Origin: Nanobdellota archaeon
GTDB taxonomy: Archaea; Nanobdellota; Nanobdellia; Parvarchaeales; Parvarchaeaceae
Length of the DNA: 34,785 nt
Reading direction: 5' to 3'
NCBI GenBank assembly: GCA_021851145.1
Contig: JAJZJK010000005.1
Location: forward strand, 1-34,785
A program made the position numbers and the translations under genes. A model generated the notes under the pieces. That model was not told the DNA's origin, did not search any database, and worked only from the letters and a program-made list of their open reading frames with translations. Positions 15,779 to 22,491 of the stretch are shown here, piece by piece. The first letter of the stretch is position 1. Each line of letters opens with the position of its first letter.

Positions 15779-16612
15779 ATGAACAATAAAGCGCAGATGA
15801 TAACGATATTTTTCTCTTTGTTTCTTATACTTGCAATTGTAACAATATTAGGCATAGAATCTGCAAACCTAAAAACAAACGAAAATTTAAATTCCCTAGA
15901 GCAGGCTTACAACCTGCCAAAACTAGAGTATTATAACTTTTTAAACGTGTTGTCAAAAACTTCGAATATAAATCCTTCAAACAGTGTGAGCACAATATTA
16001 AATTCTACCCTAGAAAACATCTACAATAATTTTTTCCAAAACTTAAATGTTACGGCACAAAAACTTAATACGAGTAACCTTATGCTGAGTAGTGAAATGA
16101 ATCTTTATATTAACGGCGCTGAAGATTCTAATAATACAGTAATACAGGGAACACAGTCAAACTTTACTGCAATTGTACAGCCCAGCACATACTATGTTTC
16201 TTTGTATGTAAATGGTGTAAAGGAAGTTTCATTATCACAAGGCAAAGCAACATATCTGAATACACTGCCGACGGGTTCATACAAAGTCACAGCGGCTACA
16301 AACACAAGCGGTGTGGCTAATATAACTTATTATGAAAGCGTAAAAGGGATTACATTGTATCTAAACGGCGCTGAAGATTCAAATAATACAATATACTTTG
16401 GAACAGAGAGTAACTTCACGGCCGTAATAGCTAAAAGTACAGATTATGTTTCTTTGTATGTAAATGGTGTAAAGGAAGTTTCATTATCACAAGGCAAAGC
16501 AACATATCTGGATACGTTATCGGCGGGTTCATACAAAGTCACAGCAGCATCAAACACAAGTGGGGTTAGTAATGTAACTTATTATGAAACCGTAAAAAAT
16601 CGTCCTACATAA
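15779..16612 (+). CDS. Membrane-anchored surface protein with two 84-residue repeats
   Basis: 277 residues. The N-terminus MNNKAQMITIFFSLFLILAI is a short basic leader plus a hydrophobic helix (KAQ resembles a class III cleavage site), so the protein is probably exported and anchored. Residues about 105-185 and 190-272 are tandem beta-rich repeats. Each begins LYINGAEDSNNT or LYLNGAEDSNNT and contains YVSLYVNGVKEVSLSQGKAT then GSYKVTA, which recalls PEGA/Ig-like surface modules. The C-terminus stops soon after repeat 2 with VKNRPT. It faces ftsY convergently. The role is unknown: possibly a surface-layer or pilus accessory protein. Confidence 0.75.
   Translation: MNNKAQMITIFFSLFLILAIVTILGIESANLKTNENLNSLEQAYNLPKLEYYNFLNVLSKTSNINPSNSVSTILNSTLENIYNNFFQNLNVTAQKLNTSNLMLSSEMNLYINGAEDSNNTVIQGTQSNFTAIVQPSTYYVSLYVNGVKEVSLSQGKATYLNTLPTGSYKVTAATNTSGVANITYYESVKGITLYLNGAEDSNNTIYFGTESNFTAVIAKSTDYVSLYVNGVKEVSLSQGKATYLDTLSAGSYKVTAASNTSGVSNVTYYETVKNRPT
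16193..16258 (+). repeat. Identical 66-base segment, copy 1
   Basis: Begins TATGTTTCTTTGTATGTAAA and encodes YVSLYVNGVKEVSLSQGKAT plus two residues. It is identical to 16445-16510, 252 bases (84 codons) away, while flanking repeat sequence has diverged. Confidence 0.9.
16445..16510 (+). repeat. Identical 66-base segment, copy 2
   Basis: Exact copy of 16193-16258 in the second 84-residue repeat of the surface protein. The exact identity inside diverged repeats suggests recent gene conversion or unequal exchange. Confidence 0.9.
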
Positions 16613-16660
16613 TTACTTTAAAAGACCATATTTTCAATTTAGATAGGGGATACTTCTCAT

Positions 16661-17782
16661 TTATTCACTTAAAATAAAACTTGCTGTTTTTTCCTTATTG
16701 AACGGAATTAGATCCTTATAATCCTGCCCAGTTCCTAAGAATAATATAGGTTTTTTGGTAACATATGAGATTGATAAGACTGCTCCCCCTTTTTTATCAA
16801 CATCCGCCTTTGAAAGTATATTAAGATCTATGCCTACTTCCTTATCGAATACTTCTGCTTGTTTTACAACATCATTTCCTGTCAATGAATCTCCAACAAA
16901 GATGGTAATGTCAGGCTTGCTGACTCTTTTTATTTTCTTTAATTCCTCAATTAAATTTTTGTTTATATCGCTTCTACCTGCAGTGTCTATTAAAACTACA
17001 TCGTCATTATCTGAATTTGCATGCTTTATTGCATCAAATGCAACGGCTGCTGGATCTGCCCCGTATGTGTGTTTTATTACTTCTACCCCTAAACGCTTTG
17101 CATGAATTTCTAACTGCTCTATTGATGCTGCTCTAAATGTGTCGCTTGCCGCTATAACAGGCTTTAGTTTATTGTCCTGCAAGAACTTGCAAAGCTTTGC
17201 AATTGTTGTCGTTTTTCCAGCGCCATTTACCCCTACAAAAAGTATGACAAATGGCTTTTTACTTTTTACTTTTGATATGAATTCTCCCGAGTCATAACCA
17301 GTTAAAACATCTGCTATGCTTTCTTTTATTGCCTTTTCTATGGATTTTTTGTTATTTAGAATTGAAACGCTCTCCCCGACAAGTTTTACACTTAAATCAT
17401 CATGTATTTTATCAAGAACAGAAAGCGCAACATTATTCTCTAAAAGTGCAGATTTTATTTCCGAGAATATTGTATTAACGTCATCATCGGTTATTACATG
17501 AGAGAAGACCTTTTTTTTCTTCTGTGCCTTTTTCTCTATAGGATTTAGTTCTTCCTCTTCTTTTTTTAATTCTTTTACTTCTTTGCTTACTTCCTTTATT
17601 TCTTCCTTTAATTCTTTTTTATCAGAATATTCCAGATCTTTCTTTAATTCTTCCTTGTCTTCCTGCAGTATACCCGCTTCTTTTTTTATGTCGCTTTTTA
17701 TCTCTGATTCTTCTTCCTTTGAAAGCTTTTTCTGGATTGAGTTTATAGAATCCTTTATTTTTTTCTTTATGAAGTCAAACAT
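16661..17782 (-). CDS. ftsY: Signal recognition particle receptor FtsY
   Basis: 373 residues. The N-terminal 90 residues are a Lys/Glu-rich charged A-domain likely to touch the membrane. Residues about 95-170 form the four-helix N domain. The G domain has P-loop GVNGAGKT (184-191), DTFRAASIEQL, DTAGRSD, and the guanine-specificity motif as SKADVDKKGGA in place of TKxD. The C-terminal GTGQDYKDLIPF is diagnostic. FtsY docks ribosome-SRP complexes to the Sec translocon; the SRP RNA is encoded at 32533-32797. It is the last gene of the ribosomal cluster, 3 bases after pfdA. Confidence 0.97.
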   Translation of the reverse strand: MFDFIKKKIKDSINSIQKKLSKEEESEIKSDIKKEAGILQEDKEELKKDLEYSDKKELKEEIKEVSKEVKELKKEEEELNPIEKKAQKKKKVFSHVITDDDVNTIFSEIKSALLENNVALSVLDKIHDDLSVKLVGESVSILNNKKSIEKAIKESIADVLTGYDSGEFISKVKSKKPFVILFVGVNGAGKTTTIAKLCKFLQDNKLKPVIAASDTFRAASIEQLEIHAKRLGVEVIKHTYGADPAAVAFDAIKHANSDNDDVVLIDTAGRSDINKNLIEELKKIKRVSKPDITIFVGDSLTGNDVVKQAEVFDKEVGIDLNILSKADVDKKGGAVLSISYVTKKPILFLGTGQDYKDLIPFNKEKTASFILSE

Positions 17783-17785
17783 ATC

Positions 17786-18208
17786 TTATCTTAGAGAGTT
17801 TTGATAGCTTTCGTAAAGCTTATTTGCGTCTTCTTCGAGCTTTGCGCCTCTTTCCTGCAAAGTCTGAATTGTCTGTGCTATTGAGTTTATATTTTCACTT
17901 ACTTCCTTAAAATCGCTTTCTAATTTTTCCTTTAATTCCTTTAATGAAAATGACTTAAAAATATTGCTCCCTATTCCGACTAATGCTGTATCCAATTCAT
18001 TTAGATTTCCTTTTATGAATATGTCTTGTGCATATGGCATTAAGATCTCTTTATTGCTTCTCAATGAAGTAAAACCATCCAATGCCCTGGCAATGTTATC
18101 TTGGGTAGCCTGTAAATTATTTAGAACATTTATGTAGTTTTCCAGCTCCCTGCGTATGTACTCTATTTCCATCAACTGATTGCTCAGTTTTTCCTCATCA
18201 ATTTCCAT
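17786..18208 (-). CDS. pfdA: Prefoldin alpha subunit
   Basis: 140 residues. It has two long coiled-coil helices (residues about 5-45 and 95-138) joined by the beta-hairpin region LMPYAQDIFIKGNLNELDTALVGIG, the alpha-class prefoldin fold. Prefoldin is a hexameric jellyfish-shaped holdase delivering unfolded chains to the thermosome. It directly abuts the L31e stop and precedes ftsY. In many archaea aIF6 and the LX (L18a) protein lie between L31e and pfdA; both are absent here. Confidence 0.92.
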   Translation of the reverse strand: MEIDEEKLSNQLMEIEYIRRELENYINVLNNLQATQDNIARALDGFTSLRSNKEILMPYAQDIFIKGNLNELDTALVGIGSNIFKSFSLKELKEKLESDFKEVSENINSIAQTIQTLQERGAKLEEDANKLYESYQNSLR

Positions 18209-18472
18209 TTACTGGCCCTGCTTTACAAGATTCACAGTCACTATCTTTTTGTCGTCTTTAGAACACATAACCCTTATTTTAACTCTTGGATCTTTCATCC
18301 CTCTGCTGAATATCTCATTATTTACATCCTGGCTTAGCTTTACATCCTCTGCCTTCATGTGCCTTTTTACAAAAGCCTTTAGGTACTTTGCTCCAGCTGC
18401 TGCCCTTTTGTATGGCGGGACTTTCTCTATCCCTCTTCTCATATTAACCATCATTATTTTTTGTTCTGCCAT
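18209..18472 (-). CDS. rpl31e: Ribosomal protein eL31 (L31e)
   Basis: 87 residues. It matches the L31e family in length and sequence: VNMRRGIEKVPPYKRAAAGA, the helix YLKAFVKRHMKAEDVKLSQD, and the beta-ending PRVKIRVMCSKDDKKIVTVN. It binds near the exit tunnel of the large subunit, next to L39e in the gene order. It begins 1 base after the L39e stop and abuts pfdA. Confidence 0.95.
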   Translation of the reverse strand: MAEQKIMMVNMRRGIEKVPPYKRAAAGAKYLKAFVKRHMKAEDVKLSQDVNNEIFSRGMKDPRVKIRVMCSKDDKKIVTVNLVKQGQ

Positions 18473-18473
18473 T

Positions 18474-18620
18474 TTATCTGCCTACATTCTTGTTCATCCT
18501 GGACCTGTCCATCTTTCTTGTTCCGTATTTCCTTATCTGTGCAAATACTGGAGGACGGCTAGTCTTTCTAGCATGTTTTATTAATTTCCTTTTATTGTTA
18601 GCTGATTTGTTCCTTGCCAT
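18474..18620 (-). CDS. rpl39e: Ribosomal protein eL39 (L39e)
   Basis: 48 residues, very basic and easily missed because of its length. The sequence opens MARNKSANNKRKLIKHARKT, continues SRPPVFAQIRKYGTRKMDRS and ends RMNKNVGR. The P-x-F/W-x-x-R-K-x-G pattern and the Arg/Asn-rich end (normally HWRRTKLKV-like) mark L39e, which lines the peptide exit tunnel. The start ATG at 18620 lies 2 bases after the PDCD5 stop, and L31e follows after 1 base. Confidence 0.93.
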   Translation of the reverse strand: MARNKSANNKRKLIKHARKTSRPPVFAQIRKYGTRKMDRSRMNKNVGR

Positions 18621-18622
18621 AT

Positions 18623-18910
18623 TTATTTATTTTCAAACCTTATTTTTTGCTCCTTTTTAGGCTGTGAGATGGTCTGCAACAGCTCTTTTAACCTCTGATC
18701 ATCTATGACTGACTTTAGCCTGCCTGTTAAAGCTGACTGTATAAGCATGTTTTCAACCTCTTCAGCCAATTCAGGATGTACATACCTTAAATTGCCCAAA
18801 CGTTCTCTTGCTTCTTTAGTCAAGAATTTCACAAGAACATCCTGCTTTAACTGTTCCATCTTTTTTCTCTGTTCCAATTCGTCAATATTGGCTTTATTTT
18901 GGTATTCCAT
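18623..18910 (-). CDS. PDCD5-family DNA-binding protein
   Basis: 95 residues, the typical size. A Gln/Lys-rich N-terminal helix (ELEQRKKMEQLKQDVLVKFL) leads into the triple-helix core TKEARERLGNLRYVHPELAE and the conserved ENMLIQSALTGRLKSVIDDQ. Archaeal homologues bind double-stranded DNA and may associate with the ribosome; the exact role is not settled. It sits between S19e and L39e as in many archaea. Confidence 0.95.
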   Translation of the reverse strand: MEYQNKANIDELEQRKKMEQLKQDVLVKFLTKEARERLGNLRYVHPELAEEVENMLIQSALTGRLKSVIDDQRLKELLQTISQPKKEQKIRFENK

Positions 18911-18911
18911 C

Positions 18912-19343
18912 TTAAATCTTCGCCGCTTCTTTTGCTACTGAATCTGTAAATGATATGCCTTTTGGAGTTAGAGCCCTTCCAAAATGATTCTTCACCTTAA
19001 CCTTTTTAATTAATTCTGCTTGTTCCAATTCCTGAAGTATGTGCCTTATTACTGCGCCACTGGCAGGCTTAAAATGCTTTCCGCTGTACCTATTTTTTTC
19101 CTTGTCTCCGTAAATATTCCTAAGGCGATTCACACCTATTGGCCTCTTGTCAACATACATCCTACGCAATATGCTTGCCGCTCTAAGATACCACCAATTG
19201 TCCTGTGAGGGGATCCTATCTTTTGCGGAGCCTGTTTTAACGAACATAGCCCAGTCGGGAGGGGGAGTCAATTTATCTTCCTCTAGCTTCTTCGCAAGCT
19301 CATTCACTAACCTTATCTGATTTACGTCGTATCCTCTTATCAT
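18912..19343 (-). CDS. rps19e: Ribosomal protein eS19 (S19e)
   Basis: 143 residues. Family motifs are clear: PPPDWAMFVKTGSAKDRIPS, WWYLRAASILRRMYVDKRPI, GVNRLRNIYG and the ending LTPKGISFTDSVAKEA. S19e is a winged-helix-like head protein of the small subunit needed for its assembly. Its first 44 bases overlap the 3' end of the Rnp4 gene in another frame; the start MIRGYDVNQIRLVNELAKKL is the usual one. Confidence 0.96.
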   Translation of the reverse strand: MIRGYDVNQIRLVNELAKKLEEDKLTPPPDWAMFVKTGSAKDRIPSQDNWWYLRAASILRRMYVDKRPIGVNRLRNIYGDKEKNRYSGKHFKPASGAVIRHILQELEQAELIKKVKVKNHFGRALTPKGISFTDSVAKEAAKI

Positions 19344-19620
19344 ATTTTACCTTTCTAACATTTCCACAATTTAAACATTTATACGTTAAAAAGCCTTGCT
19401 TTAAACGCACTGTACAATTGAACCCTGGTACAAGTAATTTATTACAGCGCCTGCATATTAAAAACTTTTCCTCCTTAGATAATTTTATCTTTTTTGAAGT
19501 CAATATCCTGTGTGCTATGTAGATATACCTGTCTGAAAGCTCTTTATTTTCCTTAGCCATGTTTATTAATGAATAAAAATCCCTCCTGAATCTTTTTTCA
19601 TCGTGTTTCGATATTGCCAT
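19300..19620 (-). CDS. rnp4: RNase P protein component 4 (Rpp21/Rpr2)
   Basis: 106 residues. N-terminal helices carry basic residues for RNA binding (FRRDFYSLINMAKENKEL, RYIYIAHRIL). A zinc ribbon is formed by C56/C59 (CRRC) and C82/C85 (CLNC), with GxNCTVR and the basic end KVKYDKRIRRKS between and after. With Rpp29 it helps RNase P RNA recognise pre-tRNA. The matching RNA gene is at 6687-6968, so RNase P is genuinely kept in this genome. It leads the S19e-FtsY cluster and overlaps S19e by 44 bases. Confidence 0.95.
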   Translation of the reverse strand: MAISKHDEKRFRRDFYSLINMAKENKELSDRYIYIAHRILTSKKIKLSKEEKFLICRRCNKLLVPGFNCTVRLKQGFLTYKCLNCGNVRKVKYDKRIRRKSDKVSE

Positions 19621-19710
19621 ATTTTATTATCTTTATTCTATTATTAATATCCTAAATGCCTATAAAACCAAAAACTTAAAATAATTACAAATTTTCAAAT
19701 TGTAGAAAAA

Positions 19711-19718
19711 TTTATAAA
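19711..19718 (+). promoter_or_regulatory. TATA box of the acidic small-protein gene
   Basis: TTTATAAA preceded by A-rich sequence. A start of transcription about 26 bases on (near 19740) would leave a 5' leader of about 45 nt, unlike the leaderless genes around it. Confidence 0.55.
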
Positions 19719-19772
19719 GGATATGTCTCTCTTAAAAGTAAAGCGCTGTGACAGATGCGCAAAATAAAATTA

Positions 19773-19778
19773 GGGAGG
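19773..19778 (+). promoter_or_regulatory. Strong Shine-Dalgarno (GGGAGG)
   Basis: GGGAGG ends 5 bases before the ATG at 19784. It is one of only two strong ribosome-binding sites noticed in the window and decides the start of the 42-residue gene. Confidence 0.7.
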
Positions 19779-19783
19779 TTGTT

Positions 19784-19912
19784 ATGGCCAAAAAGAACAA
19801 AGTGGAAGAAGACGATGAAATCATCGAAGAAGACGAACTAGATGGAATGGATGATGAAGATTTAGAAGATACCGACGACTTGGATGATTCAGACGAAATG
19901 GACACAGAGTAA
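19784..19912 (+). CDS. Very acidic 42-residue protein
   Basis: A short gene in the otherwise empty 19621-19949 interval. The sequence starts MAKKNKVEEDDEIIEEDELD, and 24 of 42 residues are Asp or Glu, with only three Lys, all near the start. It has a clear TATA box, a leader of about 45 nt, a strong Shine-Dalgarno and a T-rich terminator, so it looks expressed. No fold or family is recognisable and it is probably disordered. Such a polyanion could mimic nucleic acid or bind basic proteins, but this is only inference. The codon pattern and signals make chance unlikely. Confidence 0.75.
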   Translation: MAKKNKVEEDDEIIEEDELDGMDDEDLEDTDDLDDSDEMDTE

Positions 19913-19920
19913 ATAAAGTA

Positions 19921-19948
19921 AAAATAAGTTATTTTTAATATTTTTTTA
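19921..19948 (+). terminator. T-rich terminator region between convergent genes
   Basis: AAAAATAAGTTATTTTT followed by a run of seven T. The tight palindrome plus T tract directly after the acidic-protein stop, and before the convergent Hsp20-like gene end at 19950, fits archaeal intrinsic termination. Confidence 0.5.
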
Positions 19949-19949
19949 T

Positions 19950-20447
19950 TTAATTTAATTTCCTTAAAACAAGCACGAGATTCTCATTTGCAAATTCTTC
20001 TGATATAATGCTTTGTCTTTTGTCTCTCCTGACTATCTTAAGGTAGAGCTTATCCCCGTTTTTAGCCCTTATCTCGATTGAATTTTCCATCTTTCTTATA
20101 TCTATATCGTCTTTGTACCTTACGCCTGGCAGGGAAATTGCATGTATTATAGTGTCACCGTGCTTTGATATCAAATCTTCCGGTTCTATTATTTCTTTTG
20201 CAGAGAAGGAGTGCTTTGGGGAGCTTTCCCTTCTATCCTGTGCTTCCTGCTGTTTTTCACTAAATATAGAACCGTTAAATACTCCGTTTAAAACCTGGGG
20301 CATGATCTCCTGAACCATTTTTGTAACGTCAATGTTAACCCCGCTGATGTTTATTCCCTGTGTCTTCAAAGGTCTGCCGCAATGAGGGCAGAAACTCCAC
20401 TCCTTTTCTATTGGGATACCACAAAATAGACATTTTTTCTTTTGCAT
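19950..20447 (-). CDS. Zinc-ribbon protein with C-terminal Hsp20/CS-like domain
   Basis: 165 residues. Residues 1-27 form a rubredoxin-like zinc ribbon with CLFC (C6, C9) and CPHC (C20, C23) plus GRPL. A linker (about 28-90) includes NISGVNIDVTKMVQEIMPQV. The C-terminal 75 residues resemble the alpha-crystallin/CS fold: DTIIHAISLPGVRYKDDIDI, then IEIRAKNGDKLYLKI and a final beta strand NLVLVLRKLN. It lacks a C-terminal I-x-I motif used for oligomer assembly, so it may be a co-chaperone rather than a classic small heat-shock protein. Confidence 0.75.
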   Translation of the reverse strand: MQKKKCLFCGIPIEKEWSFCPHCGRPLKTQGINISGVNIDVTKMVQEIMPQVLNGVFNGSIFSEKQQEAQDRRESSPKHSFSAKEIIEPEDLISKHGDTIIHAISLPGVRYKDDIDIRKMENSIEIRAKNGDKLYLKIVRRDKRQSIISEEFANENLVLVLRKLN

Positions 20448-20533
20448 AATGCCTAATCTTGTATGTGATTAAATATATAATTTGCTGTATATTCTAGGAA
20501 AAGGTTAAATTAAGGGAGAATCTAATAAAATAT

Positions 20534-20755
20534 ATGATAAAATCCCTGTTTTTGATAGGATTAATTGTATTCCTGATTGGAGGGATATCTTTTTTAGGAT
20601 TAAATATACAGGCCATAAGCGGCTACATCAACAAATTGTTTTCATTTATACCCATACAGCAGGAATATACTGCAATAATCTTTATGGCAATAGGGTTGAT
20701 AGTGCTTGGGCTAAGCTTTTATCCTAAGATGGGAAAATACTACAAATACTATTGA
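20534..20755 (+). CDS. Small membrane protein with two transmembrane helices
   Basis: 73 residues. Two hydrophobic helices (about residues 4-24 and 47-63) are joined by a loop NIQAISGYINKLFSFIPIQQ, and the tail YPKMGKYYKYY is basic and Tyr-rich. No family recognised. Its stop lies 1 base before the next start, so the two small genes are probably translated together. Confidence 0.6.
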   Translation: MIKSLFLIGLIVFLIGGISFLGLNIQAISGYINKLFSFIPIQQEYTAIIFMAIGLIVLGLSFYPKMGKYYKYY

Positions 20756-20756
20756 C

Positions 20757-20972
20757 ATGGGATTTGCCGGAACAAACATAACCGATGAGGACGCTCAGGA
20801 AATATTGACTTTGCTTGTAACTGCATATTCTGCAATTCCGCCGGTTGTAAAACCATACATACCAAGTTTGGACAGAATTTTAAAAGCTCTTCCCGACACT
20901 GTTAGGAAATATTCTGTAGAGGATATAATAAAGCTCCTTGGTTGGGCCGCAAAAAATGACATAGTTATTTAG
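20757..20972 (+). CDS. Unknown 71-residue helical protein
   Basis: No family recognised. After a Gly/Thr start (MGFAGTNITDEDAQEILTLL) it is mostly helical, with LPDTVRKYSVEDIIKLLGWA near the end; Pro-rich turns (IPPVVKPYIPS) break the helices. It begins 1 base after the two-helix membrane protein, which suggests a functional pair. L13 follows after about 105 bases with its own TATA-like box. Confidence 0.6.
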   Translation: MGFAGTNITDEDAQEILTLLVTAYSAIPPVVKPYIPSLDRILKALPDTVRKYSVEDIIKLLGWAAKNDIVI

Positions 20973-21077
20973 CAGTAAAGCAATTATGCTTACCATTATT
21001 TTTTAAGTATAAAATTTAATACAGCAAATAAAACACAACGATAGGTTTAAATTCAGATAGATATTCTATTTAAGGAT

Positions 21078-21488
21078 ATGATAATTGACGGAAAAGACTC
21101 TGTATTAGGAAGGTTGGCAACTTTTGCAGCAAAATCAGCTCTAGAAGGAGAGCAGGTCGACATAATAAATGCAAATGATATAGTCATAGTTGGAAACAAA
21201 AACAGCATACTTAAAAAATATCTGGAAAGGAGAAGAATAGGTACGATGTCAAAAGGCCCTTTCTTTCCGAGAGACACAAAGGGGATAGTCAGAAGAGCGA
21301 TTAGAGGGATGATAAGGGACAAGAGATACCACGGAAGAGAGGCATTCAAAAGAATAAAAGTATTTGAAGGTACTCCGGAAGAATTAAAAGACAAGGAGAT
21401 TATCAATATTGCAAAAGTAAGAATGGACAGGCCTATACACAAAGTTAAAATAGGAGAACTTGCAAATATACTTAAACAGGTAAAGTAA
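21078..21488 (+). CDS. rpl13: Ribosomal protein uL13
   Basis: 136 residues. It begins IIDGKDSVLGRLATFAAKSA (family D-A-x-x-x-x-LGRLAS) and keeps RRRIGTMSKGPFFPRDTKGI and VRRAIRGMIRDKRYHGREAF. It is a large-subunit assembly protein. rps9 follows after 1 base, as in most archaea. The usual upstream rpl18e and downstream rpoN are not adjacent here. A TATA-like GGTTTAAATT at about 21041-21050 lies 30 bases upstream. Confidence 0.96.
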   Translation: MIIDGKDSVLGRLATFAAKSALEGEQVDIINANDIVIVGNKNSILKKYLERRRIGTMSKGPFFPRDTKGIVRRAIRGMIRDKRYHGREAFKRIKVFEGTPEELKDKEIINIAKVRMDRPIHKVKIGELANILKQVK

Positions 21489-21489
21489 A

Positions 21490-21885
21490 ATGAAAAAGAA
21501 CGCAATAATCGTAGCAAAGAGAAAAACGGCAATAGCGAACGCTGTTATAAAAGAAGGAACAGGAAATGTTTTTGTAAACGGAAAATCCTTGTATTCTTTT
21601 AATGATAAATTATTTAGAGAAATTGCATCTGAGCCAATTGAACTTTCTGATGAGCTTTATAAAAAATATGATATAACTATAACTATAACAGGCGGAGGCC
21701 AAGTAGCAAGGGCCCAGACAATAAGGTCGGCAATTGCAAAAAGCCTGGTTAAAAAGGAAAAAAGCCTTAGGAAGAAATTCTTAGAGTATGACAGAACGCT
21801 GTTGGTAGATGATAAAAGACAGACTGAAGCCCAGAAACCTTACAGAAGTGCAGCAAGGGCACTCAAACAGACAAGCTACAGATGA
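21490..21885 (+). CDS. rps9: Ribosomal protein uS9
   Basis: 131 residues. Motifs: AKRKTAIANAVIKEGTGNVF, ITITGGGQVARAQTIRSAIA and the basic end YRSAARALKQTSYR. The C-terminal tail of S9 reaches the P-site tRNA; here it ends in SYR instead of the common SKR, so the terminal Arg is kept but the preceding Lys is not. It is translated with rpl13 (1 base apart). Confidence 0.95.
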   Translation: MKKNAIIVAKRKTAIANAVIKEGTGNVFVNGKSLYSFNDKLFREIASEPIELSDELYKKYDITITITGGGQVARAQTIRSAIAKSLVKKEKSLRKKFLEYDRTLLVDDKRQTEAQKPYRSAARALKQTSYR

Positions 21886-21924
21886 GCATAAAAGCTTAAA
21901 TATCTGGTTTTTTCTCATAGTTTG

Positions 21925-22485
21925 ATGGATAGTTTGTATGAATTCATAAACAAAGAACAAAAAAGCAAACTTGAGGGCCTTTCTAAGCTTATTGAAGAAG
22001 GCAAACACGAAAGGGCCCAAAGCAAATTAATGGACATTATCTTTGAACGTACGCTGTATATGGGTGTCCTAAAGGAAAAGGGTATTGAAAACAAAATAGA
22101 CCATACTATGAAGGTATATGTTGCCGGCCCATACACCCCGAAGGAAACAAGCCTGCATGAGGCTGCGAGAGTTGCGCATTTAAACACAGAGTTTGCTATA
22201 CATGAGGGCATGCAGGTAATAGACAAAGGACATTTTCCTTACATACCTCACTTATTACATTTTATTCATTTATATGGCGGAAAAAGCCTTCCTTATGAAT
22301 ATTATGCTGACGCAGGCATTGAATGGCTACAAGCATGTGATGCAATACTTTATTATGATGGTAGGATAGGAAAATCAAAGGGAGCTGATAATGAACTTAA
22401 AATTGCAATAGATAGCGGAAAAACGGTATTTTTCAGCATATACGAAATTCCACATTATGTTCCGGCTAAAAAGCAGAACCTCTGA
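21925..22485 (+). CDS. Nucleoside 2-deoxyribosyltransferase-like (DUF4406) protein
   Basis: 186 residues from the ATG at 21925; a TTG codon lies directly before it. A TATA-like CTTAAATATC near 21894-21903 supports a leaderless ATG. Residues 1-60 are a helical extension (FINKEQKSKLEGLSKLIEEG). The core begins VYVAGPYTPKETSLHEAARV and has HFPYIPHLLHFIHLY and WLQACDAILYYDGRIGKSKG followed by the expected acidic residue in GADNELKIA. The fold is that of nucleoside deoxyribosyltransferases, which cleave or swap bases of nucleosides or nucleotides; the substrate is not evident. Confidence 0.8.
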   Translation: MDSLYEFINKEQKSKLEGLSKLIEEGKHERAQSKLMDIIFERTLYMGVLKEKGIENKIDHTMKVYVAGPYTPKETSLHEAARVAHLNTEFAIHEGMQVIDKGHFPYIPHLLHFIHLYGGKSLPYEYYADAGIEWLQACDAILYYDGRIGKSKGADNELKIAIDSGKTVFFSIYEIPHYVPAKKQNL

Positions 22486-22491
22486 TCAAAA

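Noticed and set aside
19741-19760. Possible hairpin GCGC...GCGC in the leader of the acidic-protein gene as a riboswitch
   Set aside because: Only four base pairs with a ten-base loop; too weak to call a regulatory structure.
21053-21532. 159-residue antisense ORF opposite L13
   Set aside because: Leu/Phe/Ser-rich mirror of rpl13 with no promoter; L13 is certain on the other strand.
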